In this document: in pieces, positions 1 through 11,652 of the stretch
Position numbering within the stretch: position 1 is the stretch's first letter
How the letters are laid out: every line of letters begins with the position of its first letter
DNA from: Pogonophryne albipinna
Taxonomy: Eukaryota > Chordata > Actinopteri > Perciformes > Artedidraconidae
Direction: 5' to 3'
DNA: 64,000 bases
Assembly (NCBI GenBank): GCA_028583405.1
Contig: CM053257.1
Location: 32,628,556 to 32,692,555 of the forward strand
Made by a program: the position numbers and the translations under genes
Notes under the pieces: model-generated
The model's input: the letters and a program-made list of their open reading frames with translations, nothing else
Told to the model about the DNA's origin: nothing
Database searches by the model: none

Positions 1-632
1 GGACCTAAACCAGCCTAAAGCAGTTCCCTGTATGCCAACTAAGTGCTCTAGTCTTTGCAATAAGATATCATGATCGATAGTATCAAATGCAGCACTGAGA
101 TCGAGCAAAACAAGAATAGAGACAAGTCCCTTGTCTGAGGCTATTAGAATGTCATTTGTGACTTTAACCAGAGCTGTCTCTGTGCTATGATGTGTTCTAA
201 AGCCAGACTGAAAATCTTCAAATAAATCATTGTTTTTTAAGTAATCACACAACTGTTTTGCGACTGCTTTCTCAAGAATTTTTGAGAGGAACGGAAGATT
301 AGAAATAGGTCTATAATTGGCTAAAACCTCTGGATCGAGGTTGTGCTTTTTAAGAAGCGGTTTTATCACTGCTACTTTGAATGATTGTGGAACATAGCCT
401 GATAATAAAGACATATTCATAATATTTAATAAAGAAGTGCCAATTAATGGAAAAACTTCCTTCAACAGCTTAGTTGGAATTGGGTCTAACATACACGTTG
501 ATGGTTTAGAAGAGAGAATCATTGAATTTAATTGTTCAAGGTTAATGGCTGAAAAGCATTCTAGTTTACCATCTAGTGTAATATTAGAACTTACGTTTCC
601 GGGAGCTGTTGATACAGTCAAAGACACATTTT
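1..632 (-). mobile_element. LINE reverse transcriptase fragment (L2/Rex1/CR1-like)
   Basis: The minus strand is open without a stop from about 632 to the window edge. It reads [53 protein letters not shown] and [13 protein letters not shown], the standard non-LTR reverse transcriptase motifs. It is 5'-truncated at the SINE that starts near 636 and continues left of the window. The intact frame suggests a fairly young copy. Confidence 0.9.
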
Positions 633-635
633 GAC

Positions 636-830
636 ATTACATTACATGTTACTTTTAGACGCTTTTATCCAAAGCGACTTACATACTCAGTACTGTGGAC
701 AGTCCCCACAGGAGCACTTTGGGGTGAAGAGTCTCAGGGACACAACGACATGCTGACTGCAGTGGGGTTTGAACCTGTGACCCCCTGATCCCAACACCAA
801 CGCACAATCGACTGCACCACACGCCTCCCC
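636..830 (-). repeat. tRNA-derived SINE, copy 1
   Basis: On the minus strand it has a tRNA-like head with B box GGTTTGAACC read at 766-775, a tgtccctgagac body and a tail gcttttatccaaagcgactt. It is the same family as the copies at 2001, 3625, 45281 and 62318. Confidence 0.75.
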
Positions 831-904
831 ATGCGCACACATTAAGACTTAAATAAAAACACAACAATCAATAGGTACAGAATAACAGTCCCTTCGATTC
901 ATTC

Positions 905-1065
905 GTACAGAGCAGTACCACTTGCTCTAGGGAAGCTAACACTCACACACCATCGGGAGCTACTCAGGGTTAAATATCTTGCCCAAGGATACATCGACAT
1001 GTTGAGTGCACGGGCTGGGATCGAACCAACAACCTTCTGGTTGAAAGACGACCACATTCCCTCGC
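905..1065 (-). repeat. Second tRNA-derived SINE family
   Basis: The reverse complement carries ggtcgtctttcaaccagaag and ggttcgatccc, an A/B-box-like tRNA head, with a cttgcccaaggata body common in fish genomes. Confidence 0.6.
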
Positions 1066-2000
1066 AGCCACAATGGTACAGATGTTTGACTTAATGATGA
1101 ACTGATTTAGTAAAGAGCAAGGTCACTGTGACCTCACCAAACACATCTTTTGCAATAACTCAAGAATATAAATATCAATATGCATTTTCACACGTCTGAT
1201 AGGATGCAATTAAGAAGTGATGACATTTGAACACGGATGTTATTTCTTCATGTTACCTTGTGTTTTTAAGATAAGATAAGATGGAAATTCAGTAGTTTTA
1301 ACAGCAACAGGGTAAGAATGAAACACAGATTAATAAAATTAAGGATAAAATCAAAGATAACAGTTAAAAATGATAAATAACTATAAAATAAGAAATGAAT
1401 TAAAATGAACATATAGACGTATTTGGTCATGTGTACATATTATTTACAGTGTGTGTGAGTACAGTGTGTATTCTTTTGTTAACACTGTACAATTAGCCCT
1501 GCTCCCAGTATACAGCACATAGATATTATCTGCCCAGAATTCACTTATGTATTATGCAGAAAAGCACTTCAGGACTGCACTTTGACTAGTTTTGTTCATG
1601 TTTCTCATGTGGAGCCTAATGGACTACAACCGCGTCTTGTTGTGCAACGCTGTGTTGCATAATGGCAATAAATGTTTAAACCTTTTAGATTTAAACTGAC
1701 TGTTTGGCCGAGGCATACAAACGCGAGTCAGTAAATCTACTCAAACGTCACCGTGGACTTATATTCAACTTTATGTAATAATAATAATGTGGTATTGATT
1801 TTCCATGGTTGTTTTCACCAGGAAGAAAGTCTATTTATCAAGAAGTTATTTAGATTATATGATAATGACAGTAATCAGTAGTTGTCTGGTATACTATGGT
1901 GTACTCTCACTTATTCATACAGATTTGTACAGATGTCTGTGTATATATTTAGCGTTTTAATTAATCTAGAAAGTAATTGGCAGACTACTTGATAATGTAG

Positions 2001-2182
2001 TGGGCGGCTGTGGCGCAGTAGAATAGTGCGTTGGTGTTCGGATCAGGGGAGCACAGGTTCAAACCCCACAGCATGTCGTTGTGTCCCTGAGACACTTCCC
2101 CCCAAATTGCTCCTGTGGGGATTGCCCACAGTATTGAGTATGTAAGTGGCTTTGGATAAAAGCATCTAACAAGTAATGTAAT
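2001..2182 (+). repeat. tRNA-derived SINE, copy 2
   Basis: A near full-length copy: tgggcggctgtggcgcagta (A box), ggttcaaacccc (B box), gtgtccctgagacac body and ggataaaagcatctaacaag tail. It gives the orientation of the family. Confidence 0.8.
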
Positions 2183-3009
2183 AATGACAGTAATTGTAAC
2201 CCTATTTAAAGTCTTCCATCTATTCTTGAATAACCTAATCTCCCTTACATCAGTGGTAGTTAAAGATTTTAGAGAGCAGTTGTACCAGTAGTTATCTGGC
2301 CGTGCGCAGAGCGATGGTGTGAACTGAGAATAAGCTCCACTTTAATCCTCCTCCGCTCCACATGACCTCACTGTGATGCACAGACCACAGGACGCCGCCA
2401 TTGGTGCGCCGCAAGGTCTCCCATGTGACCCACAGCCAATCAGAGCTTCGCAGCGCAGCATACACCCCCGCAGTGCAGCCAGTGGTGAGGGGGGGGGGGA
2501 TTGAGAGGACACCGAAAATCCTGAGACCCTCACTCACACCTCGTCCCTTCACCCTTCTTTATTCTTTTATCCTTTGCTGACTTATATATATATATATATA
2601 TAGACACACATCTCTCTTCGTTTCCATAGCATTTTGTATAATGTAGGAACCAGTTAGTCTTTACTTTGCGACTGAATTCAAAACCCCAATATATCTCTTT
2701 TTAAAATCTGCACAGCCCTCCACTTTAAAATATAATATACTGTATTTTGTCTCATATTCACTGAACTAAGATTTTACGTTTTTTATATTTGTGTAAATAT
2801 TTAATGAAAACATTTTTTTATGTTGAATAGTTTAAGACATTTAATACAATTATACTCAATAAAATACTACTAAATATAATGTAATTTAATATTAAATTAT
2901 TGCAAAAGCAACAACTTTACAGCCAAACATTCAACATTTTAGTTGCAGCCACACATTTATTTAACAATGCCACTTTTTACAAGAACAGTCTCAATATATT
3001 GCAACGCAC

Positions 3010-3140
3010 AGAGGTGGGAGAAGGACTCAGACCTTGTACTTGAGTAAAAGTAGAAGTACCAGAGTGTAGGAATACTCTGTGAAAGTACACCATGTACCTC
3101 TGAATTGTAGTGGAGTAGAAGTACAAAGTAGACAAACACT
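3010..3140. repeat. Dispersed repeat with AAGTAGAAGTAC motifs
   Basis: cttgagtaaaagtagaagta and repeated aagtac words match the repeat at 11868-12720. A fish-wide MITE-like repeat. Confidence 0.55.
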
Positions 3141-3624
3141 AGATCACACTACACGGCATGTGTCTGTGTCTTACTGTACGTCCCTGACACTTCATTGTGG
3201 ATATAAAAAGGTGACATATGGTCTGTTTATATTCTGACACAGAGACAGGATGGAGATGAGTCAGTGGAGTTATTTGTAGTGTCTGTGGTTTCCATGGAGA
3301 GAGGAATCATCTCTAGTGTGGCTCGACTTTATATTTGAACTTTTTCCAACAACGTACTGAGCGAGCAAAGGGGAAAAGAGATAACTGCAGATATGAAAAG
3401 TGAAATAAAGTATAGGGACAAAAGAAAAGACTATTTAGATGTTTCATAGAATTTGCTTCATAGAAAAGTAGAGACCTTTATCAGTCAGTTTTAACCGTCA
3501 GAGAGGACACATAATGCTCACTTTCAGGTTCATATTAGTATTTAGTGTCTCTACTGCGACATGTCTCCATATTTTAATGTTCAGAAAGCTCCTATATTTT
3601 TATATTATTACATTTGTATTATTA

Positions 3625-3783
3625 CATGTTATTTGTAAGTCGCTTTTATCCAAAGAGACTTACATACTCAATACTGTAGGCAATCCCCACAGGAGCAATT
3701 TGGGGTGAAGTGTCTCAGGGACACGACGACATGCTGACTGCAGTGGGGTTTGAACCACACTAACCCACTGCGCCACAGCCTCT
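3625..3783 (-). repeat. tRNA-derived SINE, copy 3
   Basis: The same tail and B box (gtggggtttgaacc) as copies 1 and 2, minus strand, with a shortened head. Confidence 0.75.
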
Positions 3784-4080
3784 CATAAAAGCCAATTCAG
3801 TAATTAAATAGTGGAGTCAATTTGTTTTAATGAAGGATTTTTGATCTCTTTTTGGACCATGTGTTATTACTCATTACTCTGTTTGCTGTTTTACTTCCTC
3901 TGTTTTCTATGGCGGCTTTTCAAAGGAAGCACAGAGAGCATTTATGAAAGAAAGACACGCTTTGTGTTTTCTTCCTGCTACAGATTCAACCAATTTGCAT
4001 GTTTAACAGATGACCTATAAGAGGTCTGATAACCTGAGAAATTCAGTTAAAATTGAACAACCTTTTCTAAAATACTGATA

Positions 4081-4609
4081 CAGGGGGTCCGCGGGGTCTT
4101 AAAGAGTGTTAAAAGTTGATAAATCAATTTAGTGAAATTAAGGCTATTAAAAAGTATTAAAGGGCATTTTCCAAGGTATTACATTTTGTAGCTTGTTTTC
4201 AATAAGTATATAAATGGTCCAAAGAGGTTGTGTTCTACAGTGTGCCTGAATGTACTCATGGCGTAGGTGTGTAGTGTGATTCTGTGTAGTTTATTTATGG
4301 CATCCCGTTGGATTTGACGTCATCTGAACAGGACATCGCACGCTCACTGCTTGATAGCGCGCGAAGCTCCGTTTACGCCGGTTGTTAAACAACATCGTTA
4401 TGGGGAAATCCAAGTTTGCGTCCAAATGGTTGGAAGATAAGGAGGAAGGACAATCAATACTGTATATAGTCAATGTGAGGTGAAGTGTGTCGCCAAGGTA
4501 ACCGGTTAGAACTCCAAGTGGCGATGAGGTCTTAAAATGTATGGAAAGGGTCTTGAAAAAGGTCTTAAAAGGAATTACATTTGACTTCAGGATTCCTGCT
4601 TATACCCTG
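4081..4609. mobile_element. hAT-like element remnant with transposase N-terminus
   Basis: The ends read CAGGGGGTCC and TATACCCTG, flanked by TGATA on both sides. Inside, at 4399 plus strand, MGKSKFASKWLEDKEEG resembles the N-terminus of a fish hAT-type transposase, followed by degeneration. Confidence 0.5.
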
Positions 4610-5231
4610 TGATAAACATATGTCCTTATATGTCTCAGTCACTAATGAGCAGAGCTGAATTCATTAAATGTTGGAGCAGTTTTCATTAATTACACCCATG
4701 TAATGTTACACAGAGGCCGTTTAACACTTAATACACATCATTTAATTGAAGAATAAGTCCCTGCGTTACACTAAGCCGACCCCAGTTCATTCATTTGCGT
4801 AAATTAAAAGCACCGCAGTGTCTATCTAGCGTGTGCAACATCACGCCATCCAGCTTAGTATTACATGTGTGAGGATTCAGCTGCCACACTTTTAATTAAA
4901 CCAACCAGCATGGGTTACATTTACGGTTAAATCAACTAAAATCATATTTAATAAAAAGTCCAAGAAGCGAGTGTAGCATGTGTGGGTACATCTCGAGATG
5001 CAGTAAGGTGTTAAAATTTTCTTTGTTTTGAATTTAGGATTTTATTCAATGCTTTACATGTATTTAATATTGTAATGGAGTTGTTGTATTAATACATCCA
5101 GTACAGCCTTAGCGTTTAGCATTAAGCCTTATAAAAAGCAATCTCTTGGCTGTGGACTTACTCGAGGTTATAACCCACTTAGTTTAGTTTATTAGAAACG
5201 AGACGTACTTTCTGAAAATGTGACCCATTGG

Positions 5232-5622
5232 GTGTTTCTCAATGTCAAGGAAGGATGCTCCAGAGCCACTATTTCAAGGATGCTACGTCATCGAGTCCCG
5301 CCGAAGGACTGTTCCAATGTCCAGGCTCCTTGGAATTCTACTGAGCCCGGCGTCCTTCATAGCGAGACATTTCGAGGCTGCACATGTGCATCCTCCGCGG
5401 TCTTAAAATTCCCACAATGCTTTGCGCACGGTCCAATTTCCAAGATCTTTGGCGGAAATCGCGCTCCATTTAAGGCGGGGCCTCTCATATGACGCACACC
5501 TGCTAGCCTGTTCGACCATTCTTCGTTTTCCGAGGCTAGGAAGGATTCTTGCCTCGCTTCTGAAGGACCTGACTCGGAGGGACATGTCCTACCAAGGAAG
5601 CGTCCTCGACATTGAGAAACAC
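5232..5622. mobile_element. MITE with inverted ends
   Basis: GTGTTTCTCAATGTC at the left and its near-perfect reverse complement GACATTGAGAAACAC at the right bound a GC-rich 391-base segment unlike its AT-rich surroundings. The open frames inside are by-products of composition. Confidence 0.65.
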
Positions 5623-6599
5623 TCAGAATCTCCCACCTGTTGTCCCAATTAACCAATCAAGCATGGGCGGTTCTGGGGGAGGGGGCCAAGTTACTAAAAC
5701 AAATATTAATAAATAAGATAACAACAAAGTTTATTTTGCATTAATAATGTATTTATTTCCCGAAAATGTATTTTAATGTTCTGTATCTTCGGCCAAACTA
5801 ACTAAAATAAAGAAAAATGTTAAAGTAATCGACATAAAGTCTGTTTAAAAAAAAATTTAACAATATTTTTTTTGACGTTTTCAAATATAACGAACATTAA
5901 ACATACATAACACGGTCAGTCTAGGTGGCAGATACAGTGTACAATCAAATGAATAGGCATGTAAATACACACAGGTCAGTATACAGATGATACAGGGATA
6001 ACAAAGTACAGAAATCTGAAAGAATATGACGTGTGCTACTACGCTTTATAATCTTATTACAAAGTCTGTTTCTACATCAAACACCAATAATGTTATTTTA
6101 TGCGCTATGACTTGAAACCAAACATTTTCAAATCTCTTCCTTCCTGCATTAAATGGGTCCCTCTCATTACATGTCCCCATCGCAGCACCCCCCCAGTAAA
6201 ATGAGTCTAGAACAATCACTGAAATCAAGACCTCACAGATTAATGTATTAAGAGGTCAGTTCTCTCTCCTGATTGGTTACGACCTGCTCACCTGACCTGA
6301 GACCTGTTTTCATTCGACTGTTTCATAAACGATCTAAAAAAAGGCACCCCCCCCCAGTCTGACTGGCAGCAGATTTATCAGATTTGTATTATTTGTGTCC
6401 AGGGCAACAATGAATACCTATTTCTATTTGAATGATCACACAGCGTTGAAGAACAGCTTTGACCCTCGCTCATTAACCATAAAGCTGTCGACGTCACTTC
6501 AGGTTTATTTTCAACTTCATTTAACTTAAAGGGGCAGCATCCTGAAGTTGGTTACCATGGTTACCTACATCTAGAGATGTACAGCAAACCTCGAGTCCT

Positions 6600-6659
6600 T
6601 CAAACGACTCGCTATCTTTCCTCCTCCTCTTCCTCTTCTTCCTCCTCTTCCTCCTCCTC
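6600..6659. repeat. Pyrimidine-rich CCT/CTT tract
   Basis: An imperfect cctcctcttcctcttcttcc tract of about 55 bases. Confidence 0.8.
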
Positions 6660-7106
6660 ATGATAAGTGCTATATGCTTGTAAAGTAACGTATACCTTAT
6701 TATGAAACACTACATAACGCTGACAGTTTGTAAAATACTTCATATGTATCATTAATATTTCTGTTCTGTAATTTCTTATAACTGTTAGCTAATTGATTTA
6801 ATTAATGAATTTGTTTATTCGTTTATTGTTTGTCATTCAACGTGGGCAGTACACATTAATCAAAATGCTGTTAATTTGACAAAGTGAGCCAAGAGGCTGT
6901 CGTCCCAGGACAGATGTTTCAAAGTCGTCATAAATTATTGCATTAAAAAACATATTGCCTGAAGGCGTCATCATCCCCAACTTCAAAGATATCTGCCTAT
7001 CCGTGTTCAGTATATTAGTTAGAGAGACGTTCTTCTGTTATAGCTTTAACGACAACAAACCACGTCGTTATGCAGTCAAATAAACTACGTGTTGTTGATC
7101 TCTTAA

Positions 7107-8501
7107 AGGCCCCCTATTATACTGTGTTTCATCAATATATCACAGGTCTCAGATATATACAGAGCCTGTCTCTGATTGGCTGAAACACCAAACAGATCAC
7201 TGCAGCATCCCATAATCCCCTCTGTTTCAGCCCTGTTTCAAAAGTGCTGATTCTCCGTCTGTTACTTTAGATGAAAATAAGGAGCCCCTCCCCACGCCCC
7301 TCTGAGAGATATTTGGTTAAAAAGAACTCAATGGTGCTCTTGGAGGAGATTCAGGTGATAAGGGCGGGGGGGGTGGGGGGGTTACCTTGGTTGGTGATTG
7401 GCTAATGGTTACACAAGCCAAAAAATCGTTATGACATCATAAAGTGGCCAAAATCTGATCAGCTCATTTTCAGACAGGTTTTTATAGAAATGGATCAGGA
7501 CAAAAAGAGAGAGAATCTTTGTTCCTGAAACTTTCAGAGTCTCTTTTCACAGAGGGGACACATGTTGATGTAGAAGAGACATGAAGAAGAGGGGACACAT
7601 GTTGATGTAGAAGAGACATGAAGAAGAGGGGACACATGTTGATGTAGAAGGGACATGGAGAAGAGGGGACACATGTTGATGTAGAAGAGACATGAAGAAG
7701 AGGGGACACATGTTGATGTAGAAGAGACATGAAGAAGAGGGGACACATGTTGATGTCGAAGAGACATGAAGAAGAGGGGACACATGTTGATGTAGAAGAG
7801 ACATGGAGAAGAGGGGACACATGTTGATGTAGAAGAGACATGAAGAAGAGGGGACACATGTTGATGTCGAAGAGACATGAAGAAGAGGGGACAGATGTTG
7901 ATGTAGAAGAGACATGGAGAAGAGGGGACACATGTTGATGTAGAAGAGACATGAAGAAGAGGGGACACATGTTGATGTAGAGGAGACATGAAGAAGAGGG
8001 GACACGTGTTGATGTAGAAGAGACATGAAGAAGAGGGGACACATGTTGATGTAGAAGAGACATGAAGAAGAGGGGACACATGTTGATGTAGAAGAGACAT
8101 GAAGAAGAGGGGACACATGTTGATGTAGAAGAGACATGGAGAAGAGGGGACACATGTTGATGTAGAAGAGACATGAAGAAGAGGGGACACATGTTGATGT
8201 AGAAGAGACATGAAGAAGAGGGGACACATGTTGATGTAGAGGAGACATGAAGAAGAGGGGACACGTGTTGATGTAGAAGAGACATGAAGAAGAGGGGACA
8301 CATGTTGATGTAGAAGAGACATGAAGAAGAGGGGACACATGTTGATGTAGGAGAGACATGAAGAAGAGGGGACACATGTTGATGTAGGAGAGACATGAAG
8401 AAGAGGGGACACATGTTGATGTAGAAGAGACATGAAGAACAGGGGACACATGTTGATGTAGAAGAGACATGAAGAAGTGGATTTTGCATAATAGGTGACC
8501 T
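7107..8501. mobile_element. TTAA-flanked piggyBac-like MITE, copy A, carrying a minisatellite
   Basis: TTAA at 7103-7106 and 8502-8505 flank ends AGGCCCCCTATTAT and its partner ATAATAGGTGACCT. Internal words (caggtctcagatatata, caaaagtgctgatt, ggggacacat, ataggtgac) are shared with copies at 32022, 41055 and 47288. The sub-terminal piece is expanded into the 37-bp array at 7552-8476. Confidence 0.75.
7552..8476. repeat. Minisatellite, 25 x 37 bp
   Basis: The unit starts gaggggacacatgttgatgt and continues agaagagacatgaagaa. Sampled unit starts fall exactly 37 bases apart from 7561 to 8449, so the 925 bases are 25 units without apparent indels. Point variants (tgtcgaag, catggag, cacgtg, tagagg) recur at multiples of 37. 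37 is not divisible by 3 and the unit has no minus-strand stop, so all three minus frames stay open; these are not genes. Confidence 0.97.
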
Positions 8502-8549
8502 TTAACATGTTTTGTACTGACCCTCTCTATCTGTCCTCTCTCTCCTCAG

Positions 8550-8671
8550 TAACTGCCCCTGCTCTCTGGCTGCAGCTCTCGCCCGAGCCACGGCCGACAG
8601 CCTGCTGCAGAGCGACCTCTCCATACACCACCTCAACAAGACCCCCGAGGAGGGACAGGACCCTGTAACAC
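8550..8671 (+). CDS. ppm1e: ppm1e exon 2
   Basis: A CT-rich acceptor (ctctctcctcag) precedes it and gtgagc follows. The first T completes a codon from the missing exon 1. The frame reads [20 protein letters not shown], the conserved N-terminal extension ahead of the phosphatase core, and ends with one base of a split codon. Confidence 0.85.
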
Positions 8672-9865
8672 GTGAGCACACACACCCAGCTGTTTACATG
8701 AAGATGGATATCATTGACAGCCTCTGTTTTCCCTCGCCTCTTCTCTCTTTGGTTTCCTAATCACATCCAGCAGGGGAGTCACGCACGCACGCACGCACGC
8801 ACGCACGATTATTAAAAACTATCCATTTACTTTGAAAACATCAATTTATTGGAGAAAAAAATGTGAACAGTATGTTTTTATCAGTTGATTACCCTGAACT
8901 TTAAATATAATTCAACTGAAAAACCAATAAAATAAAAATTATTTAAAAAAAAAAAAATAATAATAAAATGATCGTTTTATTTCGATTACGTTGTTTTCCT
9001 AATCGTTGCAAGCCATAATCGTAATTGCGATTAAAATACGATTAATTGAGCAGCCCTAACACACACACACTTTATCTAATATACATGTGTTGCACTGTTG
9101 GAGGAGCCTATGACCTAAGATTTTCATCAACATAACTACACTATATGTACGAATGACAATAAAAGCCTTGAACCTTGACACCTTGAAACACAACGTCAAA
9201 TTAGGTCTCCAACTCACGTGCACAGCAGCCTCTAACCTCCAGGGTGTTGTCCCAGTTGTCCCCTGCAGAGCTGCACAGACTCGCTGTATTTCACCACCAG
9301 AGGCCAGAACTCCAGAAAACACGCACAGTCCAACTCACTAAATCACATTTTGTTCATACGGCCCAATATCAATGCCAATTTACACACGGCATCTATTGCA
9401 CGTCTGTCCGTCCTGGGAGAGGGATCCCTCCTCTGCTGCTCTCCCTGAGGTTTCTCCCATGTTCCCTTTAAACTGTGGGTTTCCTCTGGAAGTGTTTCCT
9501 TGTACGATGTGAGGGTCTAAGGACAGAGGGTCTAAGGACAGAGGGTGTCGTATTGTCATACTGATATTCTGTACAAACTGTGAAGTCCACTGAGACAAAT
9601 GTAACATGTGTGATATTGGGCTATATAAATAAACATTGATTGATTGATTGATCACTGCTTTTACACATGTCTCAGGGGGCTTTACAGACCACAGCATACC
9701 CTTTTTCCTCAGACCCTAGCAGCTCAGAAGGAAAAACTCCCCCCAACAAAACATTATTAATGGGTTCAATAGAAGAAACTAAGGACCTCTCCTAGGACAG
9801 ATGTGCTATAGAAAATAGATATTACAGAATAAACGGCGTACAGTTACAACAGACGAACCAAGGAC

Positions 9866-9904
<39 letters not shown>

Positions 9905-11584
9905 ACTCTTTCTAACCATAGTCACATTATAATGAAAAATACTTTTATACATTTCAATGTTAAGTTTTAGTTGGGTTGAATTATTTTACAGGAAATACAG
10001 CATCCACATATTTACCAATGATCTTCCCCGGTGTGGTATTGTATTATTTATTTACTGACTCCTTTTTGAGTAACATTTTCCCAAAGAAACTGGGAGCCTT
10101 TTTAAAAACTGAAACTATATTTGTGATGTATTCAGTTGTTATATCTTAGTACAGGGTAACAAAGTATTGAGAGAAAGATTTTTGGTCTTTTCATGGGATT
10201 TGTTGACATAAAACAAAACGTCCTTGCTGTTTAAATAGCTCAAACGCAGAGATGAAGAGATTATAATTAAACATTATTGAATAAAAGTGTGAAAGAGATG
10301 CAGAATTTGTCTCGAGACACTTTGTTGGTCTCTTTATGAAAACGCCTCATCTCCAGCACAACGTTCTTTATTGATCTTGCCTTTATCAGACTGCTGATAG
10401 CCCAAATGTCACACGTTAGAAAAGTTATGAAAAGTGTTCAATGTTGTCGTTCTTCACCTCGCTGTGTGTGTATTTTCAAAAGTAATACTTCTGGCGTTGC
10501 ATAACAGATGATCACTGCCTGTTTGAAGTCGCTTCCCTGCACTCTGTAGCTGTTTGCAAGGTGTTATGGGTAAATCCTGCTGCCAGACGCAACATCTTTT
10601 GTTTGGAGCTGGAGATGAGGAAGGCGCTGTTTTTTGTAAGTGCATGTCGTTTTAGAAGCTGGAGGGGTGGACGGAGGAAATGGGACGGAGGAAATGGGAC
10701 ACAGTGTAGGCCGGTCCAGTTTTTGGGTGGAGCAGCGTGAGAGAGAGAACGCTGGCAAATGACAGGAGATTATTATTCCACCTGCAGCTAACATTAGTAG
10801 GTCAAACACACACACAGCCCCAGTCTTTGTTATCAGGGCGATGGAGCCCTGGGTCCTCGTCCTGCTCCACTAATTTCTCAATGACAGCTTCTGAGAAAAA
10901 GTAAAACGGGTCCCTGCGGGGCGTGACCCTCCCAGAGGACGGGGACTTTTCAAAATGTGATTCTCGACACAGCAGAACAAGTTGAATCCTTTTAGTTAAA
11001 CGTACAATCTGTCAAAAAGGATCTTACTGTGTTCTTTATTTATTTTCTACAACATAGGGGTCACGCTTTTTACAAGTTAATAACATTGTTATTCATATAC
11101 TTTTACCTTGCCATATTTTAACGTTGAATAAAAGATAAGGGTGTTATGTGAACTACATTTATCAATTAAAGTAGGTCAGACAAACACGTCACCTTCTTGT
11201 AACATTTCACACACCAACTACTAATCATTTATTAACTAACTAATAGCGTAAATAATCATTATTTGCATCCCTCAGAAAAAATATATATCCCTACTTGAAT
11301 GGAATAAAGAAGTAAACTGATCAATGATATAATAGATGTTAACAATTCATATTTTGCATACAAACATTGCTGTGGTATGCCAGAGATAAGAGGAGTTGAT
11401 GATCCAACACACTAAACACGAAGAGAAACAGTTACACTTTTAGAAACTTCAAGAAGAGAGGTTGGGGAAGTTTTTATGATGTTTTTCGTTTCGTTTTTTT
11501 TAGCTACAAATTGCTTTTACTAATCGGTCCCTGACAAAGAAGCTGTTAGACTGATTGTGACGTGTGTCGTGTGTGTGTGTGTGT

Positions 11585-11652
<68 letters not shown>

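Noticed and set aside
2001..2075. Possible tRNA gene (A and B boxes)
   Set aside because: The sequence does not fold into a full cloverleaf by eye and is followed by a shared SINE body and tail found in four other places.
5220..5656. Overlapping ORFs on both strands in a GC-rich island upstream of ppm1e
   Set aside because: The island is a MITE with inverted ends; no domain and no ppm1e exon 1 features such as proline/glutamate repeats.
7482..8508. Three overlapping minus-strand ORFs of over 300 codons rich in LLHQHVSP and CLFYINMCP
   Set aside because: They are produced by a 37-base tandem unit without stops read in all three frames; no start context, splice sites or known domain.
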